This document shows, in pieces, positions 27,301 to 34,760 of a stretch of DNA of 64,000 bases. The DNA lies in the NCBI RefSeq assembly GCF_031127835.1, contig NZ_JARXHX010000013.1, positions 1-64,000 of the forward strand. The letters are read 5' to 3'. Under the pieces are notes generated by a model, which made no database searches, was not told the DNA's origin, and saw only the letters and a list, made by a program, of their open reading frames with translations. This DNA is from Pelagicoccus sp. SDUM812002. GTDB taxonomy: Bacteria > Verrucomicrobiota > Verrucomicrobiia > Opitutales > Opitutaceae. The position numbers were made by a program, and so were the translations under genes. Each line of letters starts with the position of its first letter. The first letter of the stretch is position 1.

Positions 27301-27766
27301 CAGTAATCCTCCTGTTTTCGGACGTTATCCCATCCACAATACCACGGAAGCCTTTGCCCAATCGCCGATGCAAGCGCCAAGCGTATTCAACTTCTTCTCA
27401 CCAGAATACGCTCCGCCAGGCGAGATCATGAATCGCGGGCTAGTCGCCCCTGAATTCGCAACCACGACAGAAATCACGACCGTGGACACTGCCAACTTTC
27501 TACACGAAACCATCGGTAGCGACGTTCCACTCTGGTGGCGGTACTCGACAAGCATCCGGCCAAATCTGTCCGCTCTAAGTTCGATTGCTTCCGATTCCAA
27601 TGCAATTCTCGACGAGCTCAATGTACTACTCATGTCCGGCAGCCTCACAGCCAAAACCAGAGCTATCGTAAAAGCAACCATCGACAACATCGACGAACCT
27701 GAGGAACGCGTGGTGACGGCCCTTAAGCTACTCATCTCCAGCCCAGAATTCTCCATCCAGAAGTAG
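21344..27766 (+). CDS. giant secreted protein: six PA14 modules fused to DUF1800
   Basis: A 2,140-aa protein from ATG 21344, which starts a clear signal peptide (MRVLQLCC...LSAFGQ). Six PA14-like domains begin near residues 34, 298, 566, 831, 1093 and 1358, a regular step of 262-268 residues. Each opens with a motif like G(F/V)TREVW and includes a YGTR/GY strand, GDD, and ageTYYLEVLHKE. Between them lie Ig/PKD-like beta domains (ISWSQTSG, TLSVSDG). A DUF5011-like Ig domain (about 1525-1610) precedes a C-terminal DUF1800 domain (1633-2140, SAEDASRFLAQATFGPT). PA14 domains bind glycans, so a cell-surface or secreted adhesin/enzyme role is inferred. The frame extends upstream to 21218 but that part is not signal-like. 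Confidence 0.85.
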   Translation: MRVLQLCCRQLLHTIIASLLIGYTTLSAFGQENGVTREVWTSLEGSGIENLIASPNYPQAPTIRDLLPTFSTPVNFASTYGTRLRSYLTPSVSGEYSFWIQGDDNCVLYFGSDGTPNSATLIASVPSYTSSSEWDKYPEQHSLKITLNAGQTYYLEVLHKEGTGGDFVNLAWDLAGNFTRQEIPTERLTPYESAPAYDPDINLYVEAGAAQSVYLPASSFQPSASVLSKSAPLETLAISWSQTSGSEAIISDSDTLTPTIVAHTPGVRTFTLSVSDGTETRTDTVAVSVFEPLAEGTGSFTQEIWLDVDSSQVEGLLDKADYPSRPHLIRTTEDLTGPRNWGDRYGTRTHGLITPPTTGTYTFYVTGDDDAALFLSSDDSPSNKSLIAFTPENTAEGAWTQFPEQISDPILLEKGETYYLELLFSTRYGNDFHAAAWSVEGGPISTIGGEFFISAIAENNAPSFESASAFVVEAGTNRSVHSPDSSVTLQGKTLKILESYTVESITWSQVSGPALASLSNASELTTIATLPHEGSYKFNLTIRANGIEGSDTVEINVLPAINDQTGGFTREVWLGIKGESVEDLKLHSDFPNTPHLVDQLPSLAGPENWNYNYGSRATGFLIPTRSGPHTFYITADDSAVLSLSNDSSPAGLREIATSGRRSRGDFRDSGQISEAIDLIAGNRYFVEVLHKQYYGNDHFEVSWSFGNENSPTPIGGGNLEPSDSTAIPLDIDLPEYAFAGPDRHYYAPTRSFDLTGKILEVGAEDNFHKVEWFYLGENSAVSIESPNKLNTTAKVPSEGTYRFRLTLKTSGKTHYDDVSIHVLPQLNEDTGGVNRAVWLNVEGSTIESLLLQDPLLRSPAFDDIIPSLETPLDWTDNYGTHIIGYIHPPATGDYQFWLAANDAAELYLSPNENPEDSILVASTTNAVSSRNWDRYESQASAPVTLEAGKKYLIEVLHKEGGSSDNLAVAWGGPGLNQREVISAGYLSPIYPAQMSAEEILVLAGEDQSIRWPLASVELFARVYDQKDGPETLDYQWSSSDERVAFSTPSDVSSQASFPEPGNYTISLTASDGENFATDSLSVTVAPAYFDNIGSITREVWLDLPGSQLDDLISDERFPDSPDIVDTIDVFDLPRHWADYYGTRVRGFLIAPNTGDYQFYVSADDYARVSINTNSQSFDGLKQIINSQGYSDYLRWDRREDQASAPIRLNAGQAYPIELLHREKNGGDHAALAWKRPGSDEIEVITGRYLSPANEAEPASKNLIVVAPIDIIQRWPQNIIDLHGLAIDRAYGPESLKTRWQQTSGPGVLTFSSTIDLETNVHVSEPGEYTLRLYASDGSEEIYDEMNITIDAALSSRAGAATRSTFTDIAGDRVVHLVTNEKFPQAPDSQGPIPQLDTETNSDGDNYGTLVTGYIHPPVSGTYRFSVSGDDWVELWLSPDNTAGHKALVCFTPAATGQYEWDKYPEYQTSTEIELDAGQKYYLEIRHKENSWRDHFAVAWLQPDADEMKIIQGAYLSPLDDDAVIDSPEIVILGNDTTTISVGATFNDPGFYAVNGSGQNINDQVVVTNHVNTEIAGIYSVRYQVVNPSTGFAETVVRTVEVVPAVSHPAIYPDPSCRPPLMVEWEEPVPGQISAEDASRFLAQATFGPTKQDIARVQEIGYEAWIDEQFYIEPSYHRDQMLALRPALDDLEFRPYADERLVTWWTTAISAPDQLRQRVAFALSEIVVLSDKNSFNRLGLATANFYDILVRNGFGSYEQILQEVTVNPLMGEYLTLLRSDKSSPDENYAREIMQLFSIGLIMLNPDGTPLCDVDGHSIPTYDNDLIIELARAFTGWTYAGSDNFNYTPYGETDFFSPMVPFDDHHDFGKKTLTGGFTLPQGLSPTEDLRRAVKHFADHPNAGPFVGYRLIQRLTTSNPSPGYIYRVAKTFDDDGNGGRGNLAAVVKAILLDPEARDPDTHGRNRFGKLREPILRLTHLLRSFEAETSSNPPVFGRYPIHNTTEAFAQSPMQAPSVFNFFSPEYAPPGEIMNRGLVAPEFATTTEITTVDTANFLHETIGSDVPLWWRYSTSIRPNLSALSSIASDSNAILDELNVLLMSGSLTAKTRAIVKATIDNIDEPEERVVTALKLLISSPEFSIQK

Positions 27767-27772
27767 ACAGCT

Positions 27773-29173
27773 ATGAATCCAGAATCCAATATCAACGACG
27801 TCAATCGTCGCAGCTTCCTCCGTCTCACAGCTTGCGCAGCGGTAGGAACATCGAGCCTATTCTCCACTCTGTTCAATCTTCGTCAGCTCAACGCAGCAGC
27901 TGCCGATGCGACCTCCGGAGTAGACGTTGACGATTATAAGGCGATCGTATGCATCTTTCTTTATGGAGGAAATGATTCAAACAATCTGCTTATTCCAAGC
28001 GACGCTGCGACTTACGCGACCTACGCGGCCGGCCGGGAGCAGCTCGCCATACCTCGCACCGAACTCCTCGCTCTCAATTCGCTCAACACCGATGGGCGTT
28101 CGTTCGGTATCCACCCTTCCATGACAGGTTGCCAAGAACTCTTCAATAGCGGCGACCTCGCCATGGTTGCCAACGTGGGCACCCTTCTAGCGCCCGCAAC
28201 CCTATCAGACTACCGCAATCGCACGGCTGCTATCCCGGATCACCTTTTCTCGCACAGCGACCAGCAGGTGCTTTGGCAAACCTCTATCAACGAAAACGCG
28301 TCCATCGACCCTTCTGGTTGGGGCGGACGTATCGCCGATTTGATCCATTCCACTCACAACGACTCCAGCATCTCGATGCTCGTGTCCCTCTCTGGCTCTA
28401 ACTTTTTCCAAGTCGGCCGCACGCTACTCCCATTTCGAACAGACGCGAATGGCTCGTCGACTTACGACATACTAAACGGTTGGGACACTCACGCAACCAC
28501 GCGAGCGGAAGGTTTTCGCCAACTACTGGACAAAGACTACGCCAACGTCATGGAGAAAGCCTTCGCCGACATTTCGAATTCCGCAATCAAAAATGCTGAT
28601 ACCTTTAACGAAGCGATCACAGCAGCCGACGACTTCGAAATGCTTCCTGACTCCAGTCTCGGCCGTCAACTCCGCATGGTCGCAAAAATGATACAGTCAC
28701 GCCAAGTCCTCGGCCAACGCCGCCAGGTTTTCTTCGTCGCCACAGGCGGCTTCGATACTCATGGACCACAATTGGACTCACACGCCGGACTGCTCGGAGG
28801 ACTTGATTCTGCAATCAAAGGCTTTCACGAAGCCCTCGGATCTATCGAGGCCCAAGACTGTGTTACCTCTTTCACCGCATCCGATTTCGGGCGAACCTTC
28901 GACACTAACGGTCGCGGTTCCGACCACGGCTGGGGCGGGCATCACCTCGTCATGGGCGGGGCCGTCAATGGGCAGCGCATCTACGGAGACTTCCCAGACC
29001 TCAATTTCGGAAGCTCGCAAGACACGGGGCGCGGCCGCTGGCTTCCCACGACTTCGGTCGACCAATACGGAGCCACCATCGCCCGTTGGTTCGGCATTCC
29101 AGAAAGCGAACTCCCAACCGTATTTCCCAACATTGGAAACTTCGCCGCTTCCAACCTTGGCTTCATGAGCTAA
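27773..29173 (+). CDS. DUF1501 family protein with Tat signal
   Basis: A 466-aa protein with a twin-arginine signal (NRRSFLRLTACAAVG) and a DUF1501 domain of the alkaline-phosphatase-like superfamily. Family marks are KAIVCIFLYGGNDSNNLLIP, FATGGFDTHGPQ and FGRTFDTNGRGSDHGWGGHH. It begins 6 bp after the DUF1800 stop, a pairing seen in many Planctomycetes, Verrucomicrobia and Proteobacteria. The biochemical role of the pair is unknown; export of a folded, possibly metal-containing protein is implied by the Tat signal. Confidence 0.9.
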   Translation: MNPESNINDVNRRSFLRLTACAAVGTSSLFSTLFNLRQLNAAAADATSGVDVDDYKAIVCIFLYGGNDSNNLLIPSDAATYATYAAGREQLAIPRTELLALNSLNTDGRSFGIHPSMTGCQELFNSGDLAMVANVGTLLAPATLSDYRNRTAAIPDHLFSHSDQQVLWQTSINENASIDPSGWGGRIADLIHSTHNDSSISMLVSLSGSNFFQVGRTLLPFRTDANGSSTYDILNGWDTHATTRAEGFRQLLDKDYANVMEKAFADISNSAIKNADTFNEAITAADDFEMLPDSSLGRQLRMVAKMIQSRQVLGQRRQVFFVATGGFDTHGPQLDSHAGLLGGLDSAIKGFHEALGSIEAQDCVTSFTASDFGRTFDTNGRGSDHGWGGHHLVMGGAVNGQRIYGDFPDLNFGSSQDTGRGRWLPTTSVDQYGATIARWFGIPESELPTVFPNIGNFAASNLGFMS

Positions 29174-29211
29174 CGGTTCTGTAGGAATCGGTTTAGTGCC
29201 ACGACTCAAGA

Positions 29212-29784
29212 ATGACTCCAAAATTCAAATACGCGAACTTCGCAATCGCCGTAATCGCGCTGCTAGCTGGAGGTATCTACCTCGGAACCCTGCTCCAACC
29301 AACGCCTCGGCCACCAGAGCAAGCAAACAAGGGACCCGACCTTAGCCCGAAGGAGGTCGAGCGGATTCGAAGCATCCCAAAACCCAAAGCTCCTTCCCCT
29401 CCGACCACTGATAAAGCTGCAACCACCTCGACGCGAATCAATGCGCTCGCTCAGTTAAACCAGCCCAACAACGACCCACAAACAGACATTCGCATTATCG
29501 AACACCTTCTTGAGCAAGTGCACACGGTCTTCCACGAGCTTCCAACTGGCGAACATGACGAAATCGTAGCCTTCCTTCGCGGAGCCAATCCCCGAGGTAT
29601 TCAGTACATCCCAGACAACGATCCAAACTTAAACGACGACGGCAAAGTCATCGACCGCTGGGGCACGCCTTTTTTCTTTCACACCTTGAGCCGTCACCGC
29701 ATCGAAGTTCGCTCCGCCGGCCCAGACCAACTACATTGGAGCGAAGACGACGTTATTACGGAATCACAAGCGACCGAGAGTTAA
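29212..29784 (+). CDS. membrane-anchored protein of DUF1800/DUF1501 operon
   Basis: A 190-aa protein with one N-terminal transmembrane helix (about residues 8-27, FAIAVIALLAGGIYLGTLL), a Pro-rich linker, and a C-terminal part (about 95-180). DRWGTPFFFHTLSRHRIEVRSAGPD at 149-173 resembles the end of type II secretion major pseudopilins, where DPWG...YxV.SxGxD is conserved. It lacks a prepilin cleavage site. It lies 38 bp after the DUF1501 stop and is probably co-transcribed, so it may assist export or folding of the pair. Confidence 0.6.
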   Translation: MTPKFKYANFAIAVIALLAGGIYLGTLLQPTPRPPEQANKGPDLSPKEVERIRSIPKPKAPSPPTTDKAATTSTRINALAQLNQPNNDPQTDIRIIEHLLEQVHTVFHELPTGEHDEIVAFLRGANPRGIQYIPDNDPNLNDDGKVIDRWGTPFFFHTLSRHRIEVRSAGPDQLHWSEDDVITESQATES

Positions 29785-29793
29785 TTCGCGTAT

Positions 29794-30140
29794 CTACTTT
29801 TCAACTACTGCTACACCCAGATCTTCCAGCCACTCGACCATCGTCTCATAATAGCCATCAACCGGATTCCAGCTATTGCTGCTTTAGAGCATTTCACGAA
29901 AACCACCAGTTGCGCTCTTCTGAAGGTTATAGTTCCCATTCGGAAAACGCTTCACTGTGAGTAGAGACTCATCAAGGGCGGACCGGTAAAGTGCCTCTGT
30001 CTTACGCCAATCGACACTTGAATCTTTTTCTCCAAACAGAGCAAGAACCGGACATTCCACTTGCGAAAGAACCGTAGGAAATTCAGGCACGTAACGAAGT
30101 AAACCCGTCTCGGGATCGAAGTCGCGCCCCACTTTCGAGC
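29794..30140 (-). pseudogene. C-terminal fragment of an alpha/beta hydrolase (S9-like)
   Basis: The minus strand encodes about 115 residues resembling the end of alpha/beta hydrolases: ECPVLALFGEKDSSVDW, then LLTVKRFPNGNYNLQKSATGGFREML. An in-frame TAA at 29884-29886 interrupts it, after which the same frame continues SWNPVDGYYETMVEWLEDLG to a TAG at 29794. The position usually held by the catalytic His (NHNLQ) is Tyr. The N-terminal part is missing, cut off near the end of the regulator gene that starts beyond 30188. Confidence 0.7.
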
Positions 30141-30187
30141 TTCGGTTACAGGACTTCCGTTTTTTTAGCGAACCGCGCCGATAAGAG

Positions 30188-31597
30188 CTACTTGCCCTTT
30201 TTCGTTTTGCGATAGCGGATGTAGTCACGAGCCACGCCGATGCGTCGTGCCGCCTTGGATACATTTCCCCCGCACTTCTCGATCGCGAGGTCGATGAGCC
30301 GATCAATAGCAGCTTCCAAAGAAAACCCCTCTTGCGGAAGTTCCCAAGCAGGGTTAAGCCAATCGCCATTACTGGCATCCCCCCAGGCTACCCCAGAATC
30401 ACCGCTAGTACCGGGCATACCCAGAAATTCGAGACTCGACGCATCTCCAAGAACGAGCGCGCGTTCGATCTCGTGCTCAAGCTCGCGCACGTTTCCGGGC
30501 CATTCGTAACTGCTGATCCAACAGCGACACCGATCGGAGAAGGCTGATTGTTTATAACCGTATTTGCGAGCGAGACCGACTAGGAGGTGGTCCGCCATAC
30601 GCAGGGCGTCCTCCCCGCGGTCTCGCAACGGCGGAACCGTAAAGCAAAGCAGATTGAGGCGATGGTATAGGTCCTCACGAAATTCGCCATTGGCTGAAAG
30701 CTCCTTGAGCGGTTGATTCGAGGCAGCGATCAATCGCACATTCACGTCGATCTGCTTGCTGCTCCCCAGCTTTCGAATTCGCCCTTCTTCGATCGCCGTC
30801 AAAACTTTTGCCTGCAAGACGGGACTGAGACTCGCGATCTCATCGAGAAACAGGGTACCGCCGTCGGCCGCTTCAAACAAACCGATCCGTGCCTGCTTCG
30901 CATCGGAGAAAGCGCCTTTCTCGTGACCGAAGAGTTCCGACTCCGCCAATTGGTCGGGCAAGGCTGCGCAATTCACCACGACCAACTCCTTATCGCTACG
31001 CGATCCATTGGCGTGCAACCAACGGGCTAGGCTCGTCTTGCCCGTTCCGGTCTCCCCTTCGATCAAAACCGGCGGAAGCTTGTCGCTCAACCTGCGATCC
31101 GCTTCGATCACCCTATCGAGCTGAGCTCGGAATACGTCCAACGAATCACCGAAGAAAAGCCCTTTGTCCGATGTCGGTTGATTCCTGGGCTGGTTACGAT
31201 GCCGTTTCAGTCGTGACTCCCGACGACCACTCTGAGCCCTACCCAAAACCAACGAAACTTCTTCCGGGTCGAATGGCTTAGCAAGGTAATCGCTCGCTCC
31301 GCGACGCATCGCATCCACCGCGGCGGATACACCCCCATCGGCTGTCATGATGACGATCGGTACGTCTCCCTGAGCTTGGGCTACCTCGATCAGATCGAGA
31401 CCCAGGCCATCGGGCAGCTTCACGTTCGCCAACACATAATCGAGCGGCAAACGTTCGAGCGCATTGCGACCTTCATCGAACGTTCCGACTGCAGTACAGG
31501 ACGCGCCTTGGCTTTCCAAATATACGGCTAAACGCTTTCTCAGTAAAAGCTCATCTTCGACAATCAAGATTTCCCGCCCGCTTAGCAATGCGCTCAT
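30188..31597 (-). CDS. NtrC-like regulator with degenerate receiver and GAFTGA loop
   Basis: A 469-aa protein: receiver (residues 7-120), AAA+ domain (about 150-380) and a FIS-type DNA-binding helix pair at the C-terminus. In the receiver the acidic pair (Glu14, Asp15), Thr85 and Lys107 are present but the phosphoacceptor Asp is Asn58 (VLANVKLPDG). In the AAA+ domain Walker A (GETGTGKT) and Walker B (GTLFLDEI) are intact, but the sigma-54 contact loop reads GAFSDA instead of GAFTGA. It is therefore probably phosphorylation-independent and may not work with sigma-54 in the usual way. ATG 31597 starts the receiver; the frame extends to 31726. Confidence 0.85.
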   Translation of the reverse strand: MSALLSGREILIVEDELLLRKRLAVYLESQGASCTAVGTFDEGRNALERLPLDYVLANVKLPDGLGLDLIEVAQAQGDVPIVIMTADGGVSAAVDAMRRGASDYLAKPFDPEEVSLVLGRAQSGRRESRLKRHRNQPRNQPTSDKGLFFGDSLDVFRAQLDRVIEADRRLSDKLPPVLIEGETGTGKTSLARWLHANGSRSDKELVVVNCAALPDQLAESELFGHEKGAFSDAKQARIGLFEAADGGTLFLDEIASLSPVLQAKVLTAIEEGRIRKLGSSKQIDVNVRLIAASNQPLKELSANGEFREDLYHRLNLLCFTVPPLRDRGEDALRMADHLLVGLARKYGYKQSAFSDRCRCWISSYEWPGNVRELEHEIERALVLGDASSLEFLGMPGTSGDSGVAWGDASNGDWLNPAWELPQEGFSLEAAIDRLIDLAIEKCGGNVSKAARRIGVARDYIRYRKTKKGK

Positions 31598-32052
31598 GTA
31601 TCCAACAAGTCCTGACTTGCCTAAAGAATCAAGCCCAACCTCGCATTCGTATTTCGCGATTTCTGAAGCCCAAGATGCATCCCTTGAAGTAAGCCAAAAG
31701 TGAGGTATTGCCGAAATAGACCTCAAGCCTCTTCCTTAACAATCGGTTCCTGATCCTCCTCTCCGTTTCGGTAATGGATCGCTGGCTCGCCGCTATGTGC
31801 AACCAAGGAAAAGCCTTCCTGCTAGGTCAGCACCAGAAATGGTATCTATGTGTCGCATAATTCCGAATACATTTTACAATCAGATCAATTGCAGAAAGGC
31901 GAAGATGAACCTGGCATCGCAATGCTGGAAAAACTCCTTTCTACTCGAATTCAGCAAACATTCCGCCATTATCCATCGCAATGCCACGAATCAGGTGAAC
32001 CAAAGGATCCCTGGCAACGTATCGTCTAACAACCCACCCCACCCAATTCACC
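31598..32052. other. intergenic region between regulator and sulfatase
   Basis: About 455 bp between divergent genes. It contains the small open frame listed separately at 31850-32029. The longer plus-strand frame 31797-32105 is judged a shadow. No terminator or clear promoter was recognised. Confidence 0.4.
31850..32029 (+). CDS. small open frame of unknown function
   Basis: A GTG-started frame of 59 codons ending in TAA, 23 bp before the sulfatase ATG. The translation (begins MSHNSEYILQSDQLQKGEDE, ends KDPWQRIV) is hydrophilic with a helical middle (AMLEKLLSTRIQQTF), more protein-like than the neighbouring frames. It may be a small gene, a fragment of an older gene, or chance. No ribosome site is evident and no family is recognised. 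Confidence 0.25.
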   Translation: MSHNSEYILQSDQLQKGEDEPGIAMLEKLLSTRIQQTFRHYPSQCHESGEPKDPWQRIV

Positions 32053-33843
32053 ATGGAAAAGCTGAAGCTCGCCCTAATCCTCCTCCTAGTTGCATGCACA
32101 GTTAAGCTGCGCGCTTCGGACCGCCCGAATATCGTTTGGATCTCAGCAGAAGACCATGGGCCCCACCTCGGGTGCTACGGAGACAACTATGCCAACACGC
32201 CTCATCTTGACGCCTTTGCAGAGCAGAGCCTTCGCTACACGAAAGCCAGCTCCAACGCTCCCGTCTGCGCTCCGGCACGCACCACAACCATATCCGGCAT
32301 GTATCCACCCAGCTTGGGCGCGCACAACATGCGTAGCCGCGTGCCCTCGCCCAGTTACCTGAAATTCTTTCCAGTATACCTGAGAGAAGCTGGCTACTAT
32401 ACGACCAACCAAAGTAAAGAGGACTACAACCTCGAGACCGATGACAAAGGTTGGGATGAGTCATCCAAGACGGCCCACTGGAAAAACCGAACGTCCACCG
32501 AGCAGCCTTTCTTCGCGGTCTTCAACTATACCGGCACCCACGAAAGTCAGATTAGGAACGAAAATGAAACCCCGCGCCACGACCCTCAGCTCGCGCCCCT
32601 TCCTCCCTACCACCCGGACATTCCGGAGATTCGCAAGGACTGGGCTCAATACTACGACCGACTCACAGAGCTCGATTCGTACTTTCAATCGAAACTCGAT
32701 GAGCTCGAAGCCGCTGGGCTATCTGACGACACCATAGTCATCTTTTGGTCGGACCACGGATCCGGCATGCCTCGTGGAAAACGCTACCCCGGTTGGTCTG
32801 GCCTGCACGTCGCGATGATCGCCCACATACCAGAAAAGTTTCAACATCTAGCCCCCGAAGACTACCTCCCCGGCGGCACGAGCGACCGCCTAGTCAGCTT
32901 CGTCGACCTAGCGCCTACTACCCTAGCTCTCGCCGGAATTGAGGCACCCGACTACTATCACGGGCAGGCATTTCTCGGCGAGAGAGCGACCGCGACACCG
33001 AGCTATTCTTACGGTTTCAAAGGACGCATGGACGAACGCATCGACGAGTGCCGCACTGTCACAGACGGCCGTTACGTCTACATCCGCAACTACTATCCTC
33101 ACTTGCCTCACGGACAGTATCTCTGGTACCAGCAGCAAACCCAAACCACAAGCAAATGGTATCAACTTTTCAACGACGGGAAGCTAAACGACGTTCAGTC
33201 CGCTTTTTGGGAACCGCATCCTGCCGAGGAGCTCTTCGACCTCGCCCACGATCCTCACGAAACGGAAAACTTGGCAAACAGCCCGGCCCTTAAAGATACC
33301 TTAGCGACGCTTCGCGCAGCGCTCGCCGACCACCAAAACGAAACTCGGGACCTATCCTTCATCCCTGAGCCAATTATACGTAAAGCAGTTCTCGCCGGAG
33401 AATCACCTGCAGAGGCCTTCGCTTCCTACTTCGAGCCAAACTCAGATCGAACGAACCTTCCTCAGTACCCAATACCTCAATACTGGAAATTTGCGAACCT
33501 CCTTTCGGCAAGTGAAGAGGAGATCCAAACCGCCCTGCCATCAGCTATCGCGGCCATCGATCACGAGGAACCTTCCGTAGCCGTGGTCGCCTCGGAATTG
33601 GTAGCGTTAAAAAGCACAGATATCGGCGTTCGCGAACAAGCGCTTGAGACACTCGTAGCCTACGCCCGCTATCCGGAAAACGAGCTCATACTTAGTTTGC
33701 AGGCTGGTCTAGCCCTTGACCACGCCCACGCTGCCGGTGTCGAGCTTCCTGATTCGGTAAACCAACTGATAGCCGACCACGAAAGCATCCCTGGTTGGGC
33801 AAAATCCTACCGCCCGCGTTTGCTGGAGCGCTTTCAGAACTAG
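32053..33843 (+). CDS. secreted arylsulfatase-family sulfatase with helical-repeat C-terminus
   Basis: A 596-aa enzyme: signal peptide (residues 1-22), then a sulfatase domain (about 24-420) with RPNIVWISAEDHGPHLGCYGD and the maturation motif C-A-P-A-R (Cys72 to formylglycine), and IFWSDHGSGMPRGKR further on. The last 130 residues are Ala/Leu-rich helices that look like HEAT repeats and are unusual for the family. Sulfatases of marine Verrucomicrobia remove sulfate esters from algal polysaccharides; the substrate here is unknown. A formylglycine-generating enzyme is not encoded in the window. Confidence 0.88.
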   Translation: MEKLKLALILLLVACTVKLRASDRPNIVWISAEDHGPHLGCYGDNYANTPHLDAFAEQSLRYTKASSNAPVCAPARTTTISGMYPPSLGAHNMRSRVPSPSYLKFFPVYLREAGYYTTNQSKEDYNLETDDKGWDESSKTAHWKNRTSTEQPFFAVFNYTGTHESQIRNENETPRHDPQLAPLPPYHPDIPEIRKDWAQYYDRLTELDSYFQSKLDELEAAGLSDDTIVIFWSDHGSGMPRGKRYPGWSGLHVAMIAHIPEKFQHLAPEDYLPGGTSDRLVSFVDLAPTTLALAGIEAPDYYHGQAFLGERATATPSYSYGFKGRMDERIDECRTVTDGRYVYIRNYYPHLPHGQYLWYQQQTQTTSKWYQLFNDGKLNDVQSAFWEPHPAEELFDLAHDPHETENLANSPALKDTLATLRAALADHQNETRDLSFIPEPIIRKAVLAGESPAEAFASYFEPNSDRTNLPQYPIPQYWKFANLLSASEEEIQTALPSAIAAIDHEEPSVAVVASELVALKSTDIGVREQALETLVAYARYPENELILSLQAGLALDHAHAAGVELPDSVNQLIADHESIPGWAKSYRPRLLERFQN

Positions 33844-33877
33844 AAGCGAGCCAACTCAAAGCTCGTAGCGCATAGCT

Positions 33878-34744
33878 TTACGCAAGCAAGGTCACGCTCG
33901 ACCATTCGCCCAGTTCGTGAATTTGGATGTCCTTCCAATCGCGAAGCGGCGCAAAGGCGGCTTTCACATTCTCCGCTTCATGGGTCAGAATGCCGCTCAA
34001 AATGAGCGTCCCGCCCTTAACGACAACCGGAGCAATCGTTTCGCTAAATTCGATCAATACCACGGCCAAGATGTTTGCCAGCACGAGATCGTAAGGCTGC
34101 TCCGAAAATCCAGAGAGCAAGTCATCTACAGTGAAAGGCACCTCCGGAGTCTCGTTCAGCTCACCGTTCTCCACCGCGATACGCACTGCGTCCGGGTCGT
34201 TGTCGAAGCCCGTTACCGTACCAAAACCCAGACGCTTAGCTGAAATCGCCAAAATCCCTGAACCGCAACCCGCGTCGACAACCTTGAGCGACTTGAGGTT
34301 CTCGGCTCCTAGACGTTCGCGAGCCTCGATCAAGCGCTCCACGCAGAGCCGAGTCGTGCCGTGATTTCCGGTGCCAAAGGCCATACCGGGATCGAGCCAA
34401 ACAGCCTCGTGGCCATTGGGCAATTCGTATTCATCCCTCAACCACACCGGTACCCAGTGAAGGGGTCCAATCGCCCAAGGCTTGAAATGCTCCTTGTAGC
34501 TGTCCTTCCAATCGGAGTCCTGTATTTGGCGCAGCTTAGCGTCTCCGCTCACGCCGGCGATCGCCGAAAGCTCAGCCCAGGCAGCTTCCGCTTCTATTTC
34601 CGTATCGTAGATGCCTTGCACTCGATATCCCTTGGCTTCGAAATCCTCGAATAGATTCCAGCGTGTCGCGTCTTCCACCTCGAAAACAGCTTCTTCCAGA
34701 ATTGCGAATTCCTCTTGGGAAACAAATATCGTTATTTCGTACAT
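33878..34744 (-). CDS. prmA: ribosomal protein L11 methyltransferase family protein
   Basis: A 288-aa SAM-dependent methyltransferase of the PrmA family. The N-terminal substrate-binding domain (residues 1-90) is followed by DPGMAFGTGNHGTTRLC, VVDAGCGSGILAISAKRLG (SAM motif I), GFDNDPDAVRIAVEN and the NILAVVL motif near residue 225. PrmA trimethylates ribosomal protein L11. ATG 34744 is chosen because the family starts with this segment (MYEITIFVSQEE); the frame reaches 34792 but would overlap the gene upstream, which lies 16 bp away. Confidence 0.88.
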   Translation of the reverse strand: MYEITIFVSQEEFAILEEAVFEVEDATRWNLFEDFEAKGYRVQGIYDTEIEAEAAWAELSAIAGVSGDAKLRQIQDSDWKDSYKEHFKPWAIGPLHWVPVWLRDEYELPNGHEAVWLDPGMAFGTGNHGTTRLCVERLIEARERLGAENLKSLKVVDAGCGSGILAISAKRLGFGTVTGFDNDPDAVRIAVENGELNETPEVPFTVDDLLSGFSEQPYDLVLANILAVVLIEFSETIAPVVVKGGTLILSGILTHEAENVKAAFAPLRDWKDIQIHELGEWSSVTLLA

Positions 34745-34760
34745 AGCTAGAAAGTTGTGA

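Noticed and set aside
29884-30378. 164-aa intact hydrolase-like gene
   Set aside because: Only the C-terminal half resembles a hydrolase; the first half overlaps the regulator gene out of frame and a stop interrupts the family sequence.
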